From: Aplidium turbinatum
Taxonomy: Eukaryota > Chordata > Ascidiacea > Aplousobranchia > Polyclinidae
Length of the DNA: 64,000 nt
Assembly: GCA_918807975.1 (NCBI GenBank)
Contig: OU964929.1
Span: forward strand, 10,805,197 to 10,869,196
Reading direction: 5' to 3'
In this document: one piece after another, positions 1 to 12,618 of the stretch
Position numbering within the stretch: the stretch's first letter is position 1
Layout of the letters: each line of letters opens with the position of its first letter
Made by a program: the position numbers and the translations under genes
Notes under the pieces: model-generated
The model's input: only the letters and a program-made list of their open reading frames with translations
What the model was told of the DNA's origin: nothing
The model's database searches: none

Positions 1-887
1 AACAGCGTGTGATTGGCTTTACTAGCTTTACCAAAGTCTCGATCGTTGGCCTACTGGAAACAAGTTCCAGTGTTTCCACGTCTGCACTCTGCACCGGGTT
101 GAAGTGGGGTTGGATTGCGCAAACGAAATTTTTTGCTTTCAACTAAAAGCCCTAAATTACCTTTAAACCAAATTCACTCCTCCTGCAAAGCCCGAAAAAC
201 TACATAAATTTGTAAATCAAAACAAAACGTAACCCGTCTAGTGTTGCCGATAAGCCAAAAGTGGATATAGCATGATAATCCCCAAACAAAACCGACTATT
301 TATTATGAAATTTAAATTGCACAATACTGAAATCACGTTTAAGTATGCAATAAATAATTTATACTACTCTGTATATAAATATAAAAACGACTCTTTAAAA
401 AAATGATTCTACATGTGTATAAAAATGACCATCCTACATAGAAATGCTCTTGGTTCGCCAATTGAACACTTTGCTCGCAGACATCTTGCTGTTGCATTGC
501 GTAGAGCTCACCGCTTCGGCAGTTTGAGCACTTTAGCAAGACGGGTGAAGGTACCCGAATGTGGTTCCTGCCACAAATGGAAAATCACCACGCTGCATTA
601 CTTTTATAGTATTAAGGGGTTCCTGTCTGGTGCACGATTTACTGCACTGAGGAGACCTTAATGTCGAAACAGTGACGTTCTGTCTGCAGTTATGTAGGCT
701 ATATCAAATAAGCTACATGGTTAAAATATGCAAACCACATGACTTACACATCGCAATGTACAACTTTTGCAGTGTAGCCTATGTACCGGTAGGCCTATTT
801 GTCTTGCATAAATCTTTGTCATCGGGCTAAGAAAGTTTCTTGAGAGCTTAATCTTAGCAATTTCGTATTCGTGGAGAACATTTGAAC
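1..887. other. Unassigned AT-rich sequence
   Basis: I see no supported gene here. A short open frame at 413-661 has no recognisable family and no convincing splice context. The stretch from 690 to 800 carries several copies of the heptamer TAGGCTA or its complement, which recurs through much of the window. Confidence 0.5.
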
Positions 888-895
888 CACTGACG

Positions 896-3098
896 CAGGC
901 CCGGATTAAGGTCAAATGGGGCCCCTGTGCTAATGAATTTTATGGGGGCCCTTACAAGCTTACGTGGAGCGTAATGGAAGTAGGCTGGTTTCGCTTGCAG
1001 AGGAAACCGAGCCTTGCTTAGGTAAGTTAGATAACTTTGAAATAGCACGTTATCGATGATTAAATAAGCATGTGCAAATTAAGTCAACAATGTTTAGGCT
1101 ACGTTATAATGGATGCAAAATCACACACATTAAATCAACGAAACCGTGCAAGGAAAAACATTGTAGCAAGGGACCACTGTTAGTACTGCACACTACACTG
1201 CAAATTGCAATGAAAGATTATTCTGAATTTCTATTCTAAACTGCTCTTTCATTCACTAGTAACTACCAATAGGATTTAGAAAACTAACATGAAATTCAGT
1301 CGAACGACTTTTTTCTGAATTGAGAAGTATAGCAGTTTACCACACTCTATGCTGAGAAGGCTCAGATTAGCCAACCGCTCTTGTGTCATTGTAGACCGAA
1401 GTACGTTTTTGATTCATTTCAGCTTGGAGAATGATCTTTCTCCAGAACAGTTAGTGACCATCATACAACAGGCCTCGAAATTTCGGCGGTCATGGCGGAC
1501 ATGACCTCCGGAATGACCTCGAATGTCTGCCGAAGCCGACTCATTGGTCGGTCATAAATGACCGCCGCAAAATTCTTGACAAAAATAGAGCTAATGCAGC
1601 AAAAATATATTTTAAATTTGAATTATTACAATTGTTTGTTTAACGCGAACAAATACGGAGCTGAAACAATAATAGTACAGGCAATTGCTTTAAAGATCAC
1701 ATTAGAGTGGCGTGGTTAACGAATAACGAACTGATGGCAAAAGTAGCCATTTTTACATCATTTCAACGCCTTGCAATGTTGCCTTGAAATAAAGTTGTCT
1801 GAACTTTTCGGCAGGATATGTATTCTAATTTTAACAATGAGGATTATTGCGTTACATTGATCGTTTGTTAAAAAAAAACGTCACAGAAAAGCAAGTCTCA
1901 GCTGGATTCCGTACGTGCTCAGGCGAATGTGGCGACCTTATTCACGCTGATACTGATAGAAATAGAATTTCTGCACAGAAAGGAGGGTGTTAGACTAACA
2001 CTATTGTGTTAGTTAGTTAACACTAACACTATTGAGGGCTAACACTATTGAGTCACTAATGCGCATTTGTCTGGACGGTCCTGAGCTGGAGATTTACGAC
2101 CCCGCGCCGGCATTAATCGCTTGGCACAACGATTCTATAACGCGAAAACCACGGAATAAGTGATCGTAGTTGCTTTTGTAATAAGAAAATTTGGATTGTT
2201 GTTTTCAATTGTGTTTATTGCGTCATTACACGACTGTCATTAACGCACTGATTTATTTGCAAGCAATCTGCTCCTGTATACTTCAGGGTCGGTTAATTAA
2301 GCCATCAACCATTGCAGAGTTATTCTGTTGTAGAAAATCTTCTACAAACACGACTACACATACAATACTGTAGTGTGATTTTGTGCAAAATCTACATGCA
2401 AAAAATATGTCCGGTTGAGATATTAAATGTCCGCTGAAAGGGCCAGTCCGGTAGAACATGCTTGACCGCCGGAAAAAAGTACAAATTTCGAGGCCTGATA
2501 CAAAGAAACAATCTAAGAATTGTTTCTACATTAGGGAAAGCAGCTTCAACTTTGTCATTCTTTATTATCTGGTAGCCTACATGTTTTCATGACTAAAACT
2601 TGCTTTATTTCCATAAGCCTTTTTAAGATACAGATAGAAATTCAAAAGTTCATCAATAAGACAGAGATCAACATCAGTAGGAAACTCTTTCGCTAAATTC
2701 ATGACACTCTGTAAAATCTATTCCTTTAATGCATGAAGATCAATTAAAAACGAGAAATTCTTAGCAACTCTTTTGTAGGCTACACAGTAGCTCTTCTGCT
2801 TAAATGAGAGCGAAGAGCATCAATCACTGGAATAAATGGTTTTATCCTAAATTTATCTTTTACAGCAGAAGTTTTTAGCAAGTCTGCAGTTGCATTGAAG
2901 GGGTAGATACATTGATAAATGTGTTACTTTTATTAGACAGAGGGGTCCCACTTTTCTTAATTTTTTTTCTTGAAAATTTTTTTCAAGAAAAGTTTGTTAT
3001 TTTATTTTATTTATTTCATTTTTAGGAAAAGTGGGGCCCTCTGTCTGCGGGGCCCCTGTGCTTTAGCACACCCTAGCACAATGGTTAATCCAGGCCTG
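896..3098 (-). mobile_element. hAT-type DNA transposon, decayed, ZMYM1/hAT-like transposase on minus strand
   Basis: The ends are inverted repeats: CAGGCCCGGATTAA on the left and the complement of CAGGCCTGGATTAA on the right. They are flanked by a perfect 8-base duplication CACTGACG (888-895 and 3099-3106), the hAT hallmark. On the minus strand, about 1320-1455 encodes a typical hAT C-terminal dimerisation stretch (SGERSFSKLK, a stop, then IKNVLRSTMTQERLANLSLL). About 2600-2710 encodes an upstream piece (NLAKEFPTDVDLCLIDELL). The gene is interrupted by an in-frame stop and by a nested element at 1469-2497, so it is not functional. Near 2960-2995 an A/T-rich inverted repeat lies close to the right end. 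Family assignment rests on ends, duplication size and transposase motifs together. Confidence 0.88.
1469..2497. mobile_element. Non-autonomous DNA element nested in the hAT transposase
   Basis: A 15-base perfect terminal inverted repeat, CAGGCCTCGAAATTT, bounds a 1029-bp element. The direct repeat ATACAA flanks it (1463-1468 and 2498-2503). An alternative reading is an 8-base duplication with one mismatch that overlaps the right end. If the element and one repeat copy are ignored, the minus-strand hAT frame reads straight across the junction (RLFLCMMVTNCSGERSFSK), which shows a clean insertion into coding sequence. Inside, 2000-2055 has short direct repeats of an AACACTATTGAG-type unit. No transposase is seen. 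Confidence 0.85.
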
Positions 3099-3106
3099 CA
3101 CTGACG

Positions 3107-4667
3107 GTCTGACCAGTCTATGGTCTGACGCAGGCGCAGTAACCGAGATTGACAGAGTAAAGTTTCCGCTGCTTCCTGTCTGTTGTGGTATCTAGATTGT
3201 TATGGTGCTATTTTATTCGTATTGTGTATATGTACGGTAGGCTATTTGTCTCACTTTGTCGTCCAATGGATGTGATAGAAAATGTGTAAGTTGTGATAAC
3301 TTTAATTTGCTTCAATATGTTTAGACTGAATGTTATTTACTAAGTTTGTTTCAACTACTCAAGTAATTTGTAAAAAAATGCTCATCACTTGGGTAGCCTA
3401 CAGCCCTACACGACAAAATTTTGTCATCGGTTTGAAATGGAAAACACATTTGGCAGCACATCCAATCACACTCCCAATTTCTCTTCTCTGGCAACATTAT
3501 TCTTAAACTCAGAAATTCTGAGTCAGAATTCAGATCGAATACGATGACACAACTTCGTCAGTCGACTAGCTTAGCCTAATTGTTTATTAGATTCCTGATA
3601 TCGACTGGTGATTATTTTTTATTTTAAATATTGATGCAGCGATAACAAACAACTGTAAGGTTAAGCTTTATCAGCTCAACAGGCAGCCAACTAGTGTTTC
3701 CAGAAGCCTAGATTGTATTTAAGTGTACATATTGGGTCTGAGGCTTGAGAATTGATTGCCCACTGATAGTGTTCTTGTTTGTGTGGAGCGATATAGATAA
3801 TATACTGTAGTTATGACAATAACAAACAGCATCGATATTGCAACATTAAAGATGCAAAGCTAAAATAGATAGTTGCTGGAAACTTTTTAACCTAACTAAA
3901 TCTCTTTGGGTAAATAGGCTAGTATCAAATCAATGTTAGCATCATCTTAGATTCTTAGGCCACATACCTTTATTCATACACATGATTCTGTTTAATAGGC
4001 ATGTATACTTCCAATTATGAAACTAAACACCATAAGCCATATTAAAGTTGGGAAATGAAAATGCCTATTCAAATTGTCTTGTTTTTACAAATTTTACCCA
4101 TGGCAGTCAATTTGTGATATTGCCATAATAATAAAATATTGCCTAGATTGCTTCATTGAAAAGGTTACCATAATCTCCGTGGCTACGATTCCAATAAGAT
4201 TTAATTGCTCGAGTCTTGGATTGCATTTTGTACTGTATGTTCTGTTGTGTTCAGATGTAATTTTGTTCTGATGATATCACAATAGATAATACTTTTTGTG
4301 ATACGGTAACTATTGTTGCTGCCCAAGAATAGAGTGTACAATGACCTCTCAACTTACGAACATTTGGAGATACAAATATTTAATTTCATAACAGTACATA
4401 CAAATTCGTACTGGCGAAAAAATTTTGTAAATGCATCTGTGGCATATTTGTTTGTGTTAGAAACAGTCCTTATTTTTTCTTTTTTAAATTTCATGTTTCA
4501 GGCGGGGAGTTTGACTTCCAGGGCAGTGCGGCTGCCAAAGATTAACGCAGGTGTCCCAGTGCAGACTCGGGGAGGATGAAAATCTTCTGCAGAGCAAAAT
4601 GGCAAAAACCCCGCTTGATTATGATTTTCAGTACAAATAGCAACATCAAAAGCGCGACCTATCGACT
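3107..4667. other. Unassigned sequence between two hAT insertions
   Basis: No gene is supported. A good acceptor-like tract ends at 4500 and is followed by a short open stretch, but no partner exon was found, so it is not annotated. Confidence 0.45.
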
Positions 4668-4675
4668 GCATATGC

Positions 4676-5105
4676 CAGGGCTACTCAACTAATTTTAGCA
4701 AAGGTCCATTTTGACAAGTTGAATATTTTTGCAGTCCGGTGAATATTTCACATGCAACCACAAAAATTAAACAACCAGTACGAGCACCGAAACACTTTTC
4801 AGGTAGTATGTAACACGACTTGGATTTTTGTCTGACACAAACAAAAAAGGAAAAAATGTATTGTGTTTCTTTGTAGTGTAGCTGTGTGGATTGCACATCA
4901 GAGAAGACGGCAAAGTGTTGGGAGGTCTGGGGGCGAAGCCCCTAGCTCCTTGGATAGTCACAAACAATTGCTTTTTGCTAATGGAAATCTGTTTTAAGAG
5001 GCCCTAAAATGTGGCAATGAAGTTATTCTTCCAGAAGCCCGAGGTCCACCTTCAACACCCAGAAGGTCCGGATTCAGACCGCGGTCCGCTAGTTGAGCAG
5101 CCCTG
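4676..5105. mobile_element. hAT-type MITE, 430 bp
   Basis: The left end CAGGGCTACTCAACTAA pairs with the right end TTGAGCAGCCCTG as an imperfect terminal inverted repeat. A perfect 8-base duplication GCATATGC flanks the element (4668-4675 and 5106-5113). No transposase coding is seen, so it is a non-autonomous derivative. The terminal sequence resembles widespread Charlie-like hAT ends. Confidence 0.9.
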
Positions 5106-5113
5106 GCATATGC

Positions 5114-7024
5114 TATAAGACCAATTATTTATAAGTCAAGACAGTTAGTTATCTTAATGTGTTGTTTTATGTTTTGTTCTTCAACAAAAGTTTTGTTCTT
5201 ATGTTTTGTTCTTCAACAAAGTTGAACAAATACTGCACTAAAGCAGGGTTTTTCAAACTTTTCTGTTTTGCGTTCTTGTTTCAAAAAACTTAATTTTGTG
5301 AGGCCCCTTGATGAAAGCTTACATGTTAATAATGATAGTAGAGCAATCATCATCATCATTAAGAGTAATCATCATTAAGAGCAATAAACGTCCTTTATGT
5401 CAAGTGATATGCTTGATTATGGAAATATTGTACATGTACATACAAATTCCCGAAAAGCTGAGTATGGAAGGAAAGACGTTTTTCCATCTTCCATTCTTAG
5501 ATTTTCTTTTTGGCGAATGTAACTTCAGTTAAGCAATATAATGTGACTGGTGCAAAAGCATAAAAATAGCATAAAATAAGCAAAAAGATCATAAAAAAGC
5601 ATAAAAAAAGCCAATTTTTGTCATAAAATTATAACAAAAATTAAGATTTGTGGAGTGGGACACCTGTGTTTAGTGTTAGAACTGCTTTAGAAAACCTACA
5701 TCTGTGATCTTGTTTTGGTGCAACTTCAAAACTTGGTGTACAGCAGAGTTGGATCAATTACATAGCTTCAGTTCAATTACTTTACAAAATTACATTGTTC
5801 TGATGTTTTCAAATCACAATTATTTCAAAATGTAGTTAATTTCATGTTTCAATATTTATGGTGTGCAAATAGCGCGGCAAGGTAGAATGCATTGGAGTGG
5901 CTGTTTTTCGTGTTCTGTCAAACATTAAGGGACTTTCGCTTAGACAACTGCTTTTCAAAGTCTAAGGTGTATCGTCAACAGGTTTCTGTGGGTTGGTGAA
6001 GTTAGGTTAGGAGCGTCTGTTTTTGTTTGTTTTGTTGTTACTGTGGTTTAGTGTCTGGTGTATGTTTATTGCTTGTAACCGCCGTACCGTAACCAGCATT
6101 CAGTTATCTCGGTGGTAAAGCCCAAGCTTACTTACAAGCTTCTAGCGATTATATAAATAAGTTTTATTTATAATTGTAGGGTTGCCTTGAGTTAGATAAC
6201 CACATGGTTTTTTTTTCAGGTCTTCCACATCGACAAAAGTTTTATTTTTGATAGATGGATTTTGTAGCCTATTGCACTGGTATATGAAGCTATAGGCTAC
6301 CTACTGAAATGAACATCATTGAATGATTATTATATATTACCACACTCAACGTTATGTTTTCAAAGCGCTTTTCCTTTACATGCTGTCAAATAATGTTATT
6401 GTTTCTCAAATTCTTTAATTTATTGCTTAGCCTAATTGTTTGCACTAATAGAGTCATTTAAGAGCGATGTAGTGCATCTAAATGTTTGAACTGAAGTGTA
6501 ACTATGCTACTCATGAAGTGTGAATGTTGTCAACTTCTTATTTTCGAACACCCGTCAGGACAACAGTCACGCTGAGTCAATATGAACAAAAATTGAATTA
6601 TTCATTTTAAGAAACAATAATCAAAGAAAACTGTCACTTAATTTATTTTACAACTTTTTTAGGCTATATCGTGATACGGTGTTAAAAGGTTTGTGATGGA
6701 AAACTGTCTTCCATCCCACCATCCAAATCTTCCCTTCCATCCTTAACATTTTTTCATCTTCCATTCCATCTCATTCCCTGTTGATAAGAACTATTCATAC
6801 ACCAATAAAAAAAACGCTTCATGGTGATAGTAAACCTAACAAAAAATTAACAAAAAAAGTTTATAAAAGTTATCAACACCTGTAATTGGATGGATGTCTG
6901 TGCTTGATGCTGATTTGTGAATTAATACAACACTACGCAATACGCTTGACGAAGAATAAATTATCATCATTTTTCAAAGAGGATTGACTTGTGGGCTTGG
7001 TGGTAGTTAATTTTAAAAACACTG
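5114..7024. other. Unassigned sequence with a possible hAT half-element and an A-rich repeat
   Basis: About 5244 onward begins CAGGGTTTTTCAAACTTTT, a common hAT-type terminus, but I find no matching right end. About 5550-5640 is a degenerate tandem of an AAAAAGCATAA-like unit. About 6690-6780 is rich in repeated CTTCCATCC-like words. No gene is supported. Confidence 0.4.
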
Positions 7025-7044
7025 CATCACAGAAGTCATCATCA

Positions 7045-7761
7045 TCATAATCCATCGTCGGTTTGTTCCCCACTAGTGGGGGTGGCCGATTGTTTCCGCG
7101 CAGCAATTGTTTTAATCCCCTTTCTCCATTTCACCCTGTCCCTTGCATCTTCCTCCTTCAGTCCGACTTTTTTAAATTCATCCTTCACTTGTTGTTTCCA
7201 CGTTCTTCTTGGATGACCGCGTTTCCTTTTCCCATCCACCTTTAGATCTAGTGCCTTTCTAAGAAAACTTCCTTCCTCCCTCCTTATCACATGTCCATAC
7301 CATGTTACTCCATTTGCCCTTGCCAGTTGGTCTATGGTCTCTCTCATCTCTAGCATATCCAACAATTCTTCAGTCCTTTTTTCCCTTCTCATTTTCACCC
7401 CACACATTGCTCTCACCATTGACCTTTCCGTTCTTCTCAGGATTGCCAGTTCACTCTCTCTCAATACCCATGTCTCACTACCATATAGCATTGCAGGCCG
7501 CACACAGCTCCGATATACTTTTCCTTTCATCCTTAGTGAAAATTTTCTGCCATGCAACATTTCCCCACATTCCCTGAACTTTGCCCAGCCCAATCTTGCC
7601 CTTGTTGTCACCGCTGCTTCACATCCACCACTTCCATTTATCCGATCACCCAGATAACAGAAGTCTGTCACTGTTTCGTTGCCATGGCAGAACTCATCAT
7701 CATGGCCTTCCACTTCATTCCTTCCTTTACTGCATTTCCCACAAACAAAACACTTCGCCAT
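7045..7761 (-). pseudogene. LINE RT thumb and C-terminal tail
   Basis: This frame begins with a Cys-containing stretch (CFVCGKCSKGRNEVEGHDDE) and continues through FCYLGDRINGSGG, YRSCVRPAMLYGSETWVL and TWYGHVIRREEGSFLRKAL to a basic tail. This order is usual for the region after the RT palm in RTE-like elements. The same C-terminal part is recognisable in the older copy at 57945-58250. Confidence 0.83.
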
Positions 7762-8138
7762 TCTTGTTGCGGCTCTCTTGACATTAGCACATCTTGCATG
7801 TACCCACTTTCCACATTCATTGCATTGAATTTCTCATCACTCTCTTGCCACATATTCCACAGGGTAGCTACTTTGTTCTCAACAACTGTTCCTTCTGCTC
7901 CACTCACCATCACTTTTGTTTTTTCAAGATTCACCTTCATACCCTTGGTTTCAAATGCTTCTTTCCATTTCTCAAACTTTCTCTCCAGTTCCTCCATACT
8001 ATTACTTGTCAAGACCAGGTCGTCTGCATACAAAATTTCACTCAATAAGCCCTCCCTCACTCCTTCAGTTACAACGTCAACCACAATAGCAAATATCAGA
8101 GGTGACAAAACTGATCCTTGGTGTACACCAACCTTCAC
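7668..8138 (-). pseudogene. LINE reverse transcriptase, catalytic half
   Basis: Motif B (VHQGSVLSPLIF), the catalytic YADD box (EILYADDLVLTS) and motif D (GMKVNLEKTKVMVSG) lie here in order. After about residue 110 the true sequence continues in the frame of the next piece (7045-7761), where a CxxC-type cysteine stretch begins. This points to a second frameshift. Confidence 0.83.
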
Positions 8139-9100
8139 AAAAACTCGTTTGAATAATTTGATCCAACTCTCACTTTTGTTCTTGCATCCTCATACATAGA
8201 CATCACAGCTCTCACTAATATCTCCGGTATACCTCTTTTCCTCATTGCCCACTCCATCACTTTCCTTGGTACTCTGTCAAATGCCTTTTCTAAGTCGACG
8301 AAACACATATATAGTTTTCTCTGCTTCTCTCGGTATTCCTCCTGCATTATTCTCAATATAAACAGAGCATCCACTGTACCTTTTCCTGGCATAAATCCAA
8401 ACTGCATATCATTTAATTTCACCAATGTTCTCAACCTCTTTTCTAGTATTCGCTCCACAATTTTCATTCCATGCTCTAGTAGTTTTACACCTCTATATGC
8501 ACTGCAACTTCTCACATCCCCTTTTCTCTTGAACAGTGGAACAACAGTACTATGCTTCCACTCCTCCGGCATTCCCTCTCCATCTAATACCCTTTGGCTA
8601 AGTTGTAGCATTACTTCAATTCCCAACTCTCCACTTGCTTTTATCATCTCTACGCTCACTTCTGATGGACCGGCTGCTTTATGCAGTTTCATTTGCCGCA
8701 TTGCCTCCACCACTTCATCACGAATAACCTTTCCCACTGGACCCTCCACCAGATCAACCTCTGTCATATGATCCCATACATTTTCCTCATTCATAACATT
8801 TTCCATATGTTCCTTCCACACTTCTCCTCTGCTTTCCGGGCTGAAATGCAACTTCCCATCTCCACTCCTTATACATCTTCCCCCTACAATATCTTTCCCA
8901 TCCTTTTTCATTTGCTTTATGAGTCTGAATACTTTGTTTTGGCTTTCCCCCATTTTATTAAGTTCCTCCTCAGCACCATTCTTCATAGCTCTTGCAACAA
9001 CCCTCTTCGCCTTCTTTTTCATACTATTAATACTTTTTATTCTCTTCTGACCCATTTTTGCGCCACTGCTTGTATGCATCTCTTTTCTGTGAAATCGCAT
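8135..9100 (-). pseudogene. LINE reverse transcriptase, N-terminal half
   Basis: The frame holds the RT fingers and palm start: [19 protein letters not shown], then [17 protein letters not shown], then the motif A aspartate in [16 protein letters not shown]. It ends just before motif B. The next piece of the RT overlaps it by four bases in another frame (7668-8138), which indicates a small indel in the copy. Confidence 0.85.
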
Positions 9101-9252
9101 GCTTCACCTCTTCATCCCACCACCATGTGTCTCCACGATCCCTCCTTTCTGAAATGAAGCCCACAAGTCCTGCGCACTCATGTTTACCAGCTCTTTTGCT
9201 CTTTTCACAAACTTAATTCTCGTTTCTTTTTCCTCCAGTTTCCACACATTTC

Positions 9253-10131
9253 TCACAAAAACTTGTTCTTCACAATTTTCTTCACTTTTTTCATATTTAA
9301 GTCTCCTACTACTAGTCTATGCTGCAACTCCCACAGAATTACTTTCACATTCTTCAAGTACTTTCTCTGTTCCTGCCCAACCACAATAAAATCAATTTCC
9401 GACTCATGTCCTCCTGAGCTGTAAGTCACCTTCCTTTTCTCTTTCTTTTTAAACCATGTGTTGGCAATACAAAGTTTCCTTTCATCACAAAATTCAAGTA
9501 GCATTCTTCCTTCTATGTTTCTCTCCCCAAAACCATACCCTCCATGAATGCCCTCAAACCCATTTGCTTGTTTTCCAACATGTCCTTTAAAATCTCCTAA
9601 TCCAAACACCAACTCTTTTGAACTCCGTAAATCCCATTCCTCTGCCAAAACATCATAAAAACTTTCCTTTTCTAAGTAATCCCTACCACTTTGAAGTGCA
9701 TATGCACAGATTAGCCTCACTACCTCCTCTTCAAAAGCAAGTACCATTGTCATCACTCTGTCACTCCTTCTTCTAACTTCTATTACTTTCTCACATAATT
9801 CCTCTTTTACCAAGAAACCAACACCACCGATTCCTGTGTTATTTCCTGACCACCATAACTTATATCTCCTCCCATTGGCACCTAAAAACCGCGCTGACTG
9901 TCCCCTCCATCTTACTTCCTCTAGGCAACATGTATCCACCCTTCTTTTTCTTAGTTCTTCACATATTTCAGTTCCTTTACCACACAAACTTCCCACATTC
10001 CAGCATCCGATTCTAACACCATAATCTTTTTTCAATGTTTTTTTGTTTTCTCGGAACCCAGAGATTCTTCGCACCCCTTGCCCATCTAAGGGCTGCTGGG
10101 GACTAGGGGCCATTTTTAGCTTTTGCTGCAT
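9253..10131 (-). pseudogene. LINE endonuclease region (AP-endonuclease-like)
   Basis: This open frame begins with an ATG (MQQKLKMAPSP) and carries the exonuclease-endonuclease-phosphatase motifs in order: GCWNVGSL, the metal-binding Glu in EEVRW, GDFKGHVG (the usual Asn after GDF is Lys here), SEIDFIVV, and LQHRLVV where S/EDHRLVV is usual. The product would nick target DNA to prime reverse transcription. The frame ends in NKFL, and sequence just downstream (9250-9100) continues the element in other frames, so the endonuclease is separated from the RT by mutation. Database hits to this kind of protein are often labelled craniofacial development protein 2-like. Confidence 0.85.
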
Positions 10132-10450
10132 TTAAATAATATTTTGGAGCATAGATTTTCCAGCCGGATGCCCTTCCTGACGCTAACCACAGTTATTGGC
10201 GGTGGGCCTAGCCTTTACTTAAAAAGTATTTCCTGCAAGGCAGCAGGATTTCTAACACGTTTTAGCCAACCAGTCGAGGTTGTTGCCCATGAGGTGGGAC
10301 GTGGACCCACTTGTTAGTTTGGTGTGTGATCAAGACCAGTGTTCCCCGAGACCCATGGTGTAACAATCCATGGCGACTGCCCAGGGTTCAAAGGTGCTAC
10401 TTGTACCACTCACCTACTCACCAAACTCAGAAGTATGTTGTGCAAAGTGG

Positions 10451-12476
10451 CACGAGTTTACAATTGGCTAGTTCAGAAAGGGCTCAGTATGCATTTCTTG
10501 TTCTTATCTAAAAATCACACAAGGTTTGTTTATAAGATTTGTTGCAAACTTTTGTCACTTGAAAACTTTGCAAACTCTTCCTTGGCTTGCACTACCGTGT
10601 GTGGGACACCTGAAATGATATTTATTCTATAAAAGTCGGTTCAAAATGAAATGACCAAACAAATCATTCAACTCACAGTCTGCTTAAGTTTTTCTGTCTC
10701 TCCGAAAAAATGCAGAAAATTGCTTTTGGGTTGTTGTATGAATATGTGTACGACGTACATAGCAGATTTTCTCACTGTTGAACAACTTTTGATAATTGGC
10801 CTTGCTGTTTCAACCCTTGTGAGTTTGAGTTTTGAAACCTAATTTATATGTTTGACAACAGCCCCATGAAAGTTAATGTTTAGAGTTTAGATAACGTTAC
10901 CAGGATTTCAGCTTAAATTCTATGAGCTTCAATGAGACCTGTTTTTTTGCTTTCAAGGAAAAACAAAATCTAAACAGTTGTTATACCTGCACTCTAAATA
11001 AGTAAAGATAAGTTTCCTGAAGTGAAGTTTTTGTCATCGGTGACATCTTTGAATAAGGTGACATCTTTGTCACCTTATCATCCGTGACCATGACACACAC
11101 TTCAATATTGTGTAATAATCTCAATTGCATGTTCATTTGTGTTCTTGATTCTTTCATTTGTAAATCTTGTAAATAATTTTGAAGTTGCTTGTTTTATATA
11201 TATATACCATGTTGTTAAAACTTGGGCAAAGGTTGTCAAATACCCTATTATAAATTGGCCTTCAGGTCAAAAGTAGTTGGACACTGCTGTTGTAACTTAT
11301 TGGACGTCATTAATGGCTTTGAGATCACTAATGGCTTGTTTGATTTTTCTTCAAATTTTACTGGAAAACATTTATTTTGTGATTCAGAACTATGTAAAAG
11401 TTAAGGTGTAAGTACACAGCCAGAAAGTTTACAATCATAGTAGTGACGCATTGACGCACACTATTTCAACATTGTATGTTTGCTTTTAATGTACATTTGA
11501 TGACACACTTTATATTAGTGTTCATTTTTAGATTTATTGCAAACAAAGTTCTTTGTTTGGTGACCATCTTTTGTTTCACTCTTGTCTTTTTATGTCTTTC
11601 ACGTAGACATTCAGTTGATACAGCCAGAGAGCAGTTTATGTTTAACTTTTTATACAGTTTCACATTGTGTAATTTCTTATGATGCATCTCATGAGGCTTA
11701 AGAAAACTAAGTGATGAAAAAAGAGCTCATTTTTTAAGTAGCCAACTAGATATAACCTCATGTGATTGGATCGTTGTAATAGTTAAGTTTGAAAGCCGCA
11801 GTATTGTTGGTATTCTCTATTTGAGCTTGTGTTGTGCTCTGGCTACTTGACAATAATATTCCATGCTTTGTCTGGTAATTCTAAGCAGCTTACCTTCTTC
11901 ATTGAGTGGTTGAACAACCACTTTTAAAATCGATAGCAGTTGTTTAGGTACTTTTAGGTTTTACTTTCAACAGTTTTTGCTTTGATTTATTTTCAATATC
12001 CTTTGTCTACTAAAAGAATATGCCAACACAGACTGAGCGAATTGCAAAGTTTCAAAATACTGACTACAACTTTGTTGAAATATGCTGAACTTTCAACACC
12101 ACTCTTGTATCATCAACTGTATCCTTTCTATGGCTTTTTGTTGTGGTTACGTAGTACTGCTAAAGTGTTAGTTAGGTACTGCTAAAGTGTTAGGTACTTA
12201 AATACAATTATACTTCAACTATTTACTGTAAAATACTGTGAGCGTGTTGGTATAGAATCATATATATGCATAGGCGCCGAGTTTTCAAAATAGCTGGACG
12301 GGCGAACACATACTGTTATTTTGGTTATTTATAAAGGTTATTTTGTGCGTTTTTCAAAAGGGCGATTTTTCTAGGTTGTTGCGCTAGCCTAGTTTTACAT
12401 TTAAGTGTATGTTTCCTCTAACACGATTTGGAAACAAGTAACAAATATAATTGGTACGCAACAACGTCTGGTCCTG
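10451..12476. other. Unassigned sequence upstream of the 12.5-kb element
   Basis: No gene is supported. About 11040-11085 contains a short direct repeat around GGTGACATCTTTG and a matching inverted copy CACCTTATC. The remainder is AT-rich with no recognisable ends. Confidence 0.4.
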
Positions 12477-12618
12477 CGGCATAGCCGTACGAGACCAAAC
12501 CATTTTGGGGGGGCAGAACGTAAATTTGCCCAAATGTGCACGCTTTTATAGAAATTGCCCAAATATAATGTATGCGGTGCGTGATAACAATGAAAAACTA
12601 ACATAACAAGATCACCAG

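Larger units (their letters stand above)
7025..10450 (-). mobile_element. Non-LTR retrotransposon (LINE), RTE-like, nearly full-length but decayed
   Basis: Read on the minus strand, the element has a 5' region (about 10130-10450) containing a CATCCGGCTGGAAAAT stretch typical of RTE-like leaders. An AP-type endonuclease (10131-9253) follows, then a reverse transcriptase and C-terminal region (9100-7045), and finally an (ATG)n microsatellite-like 3' tail near 7034-7050. The single-ORF endonuclease-RT order, the RT signature YADD and the short tandem-repeat tail fit the RTE group, although the exact clade cannot be fixed by eye. The reading frame is broken at least three times: between 9253 and 9100, near 8136, and near 7670-7760. 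It is therefore inactive. Old relatives occur at 50.6-50.9 kb and 57.9-58.2 kb. Confidence 0.9.

Noticed and set aside
413-661. Open frame at the left edge as a possible exon
   Set aside because: No family similarity was recognised, and no acceptor-donor pair fits. Other frames in the same stretch are equally open.
4501-4579. Possible terminal exon after a good pyrimidine tract
   Set aside because: The acceptor is good and a short frame (GEFDFQGSAAAKD, then stop) follows, but no upstream partner exon was found.
5244-5710. A complete hAT MITE beginning CAGGGTTTTTCAAACTTTT
   Set aside because: No matching inverted right end or 8-base duplication was found.
7302-8199. Plus-strand open frames opposite the LINE
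   Set aside because: They are antisense shadows of the LINE reverse transcriptase.
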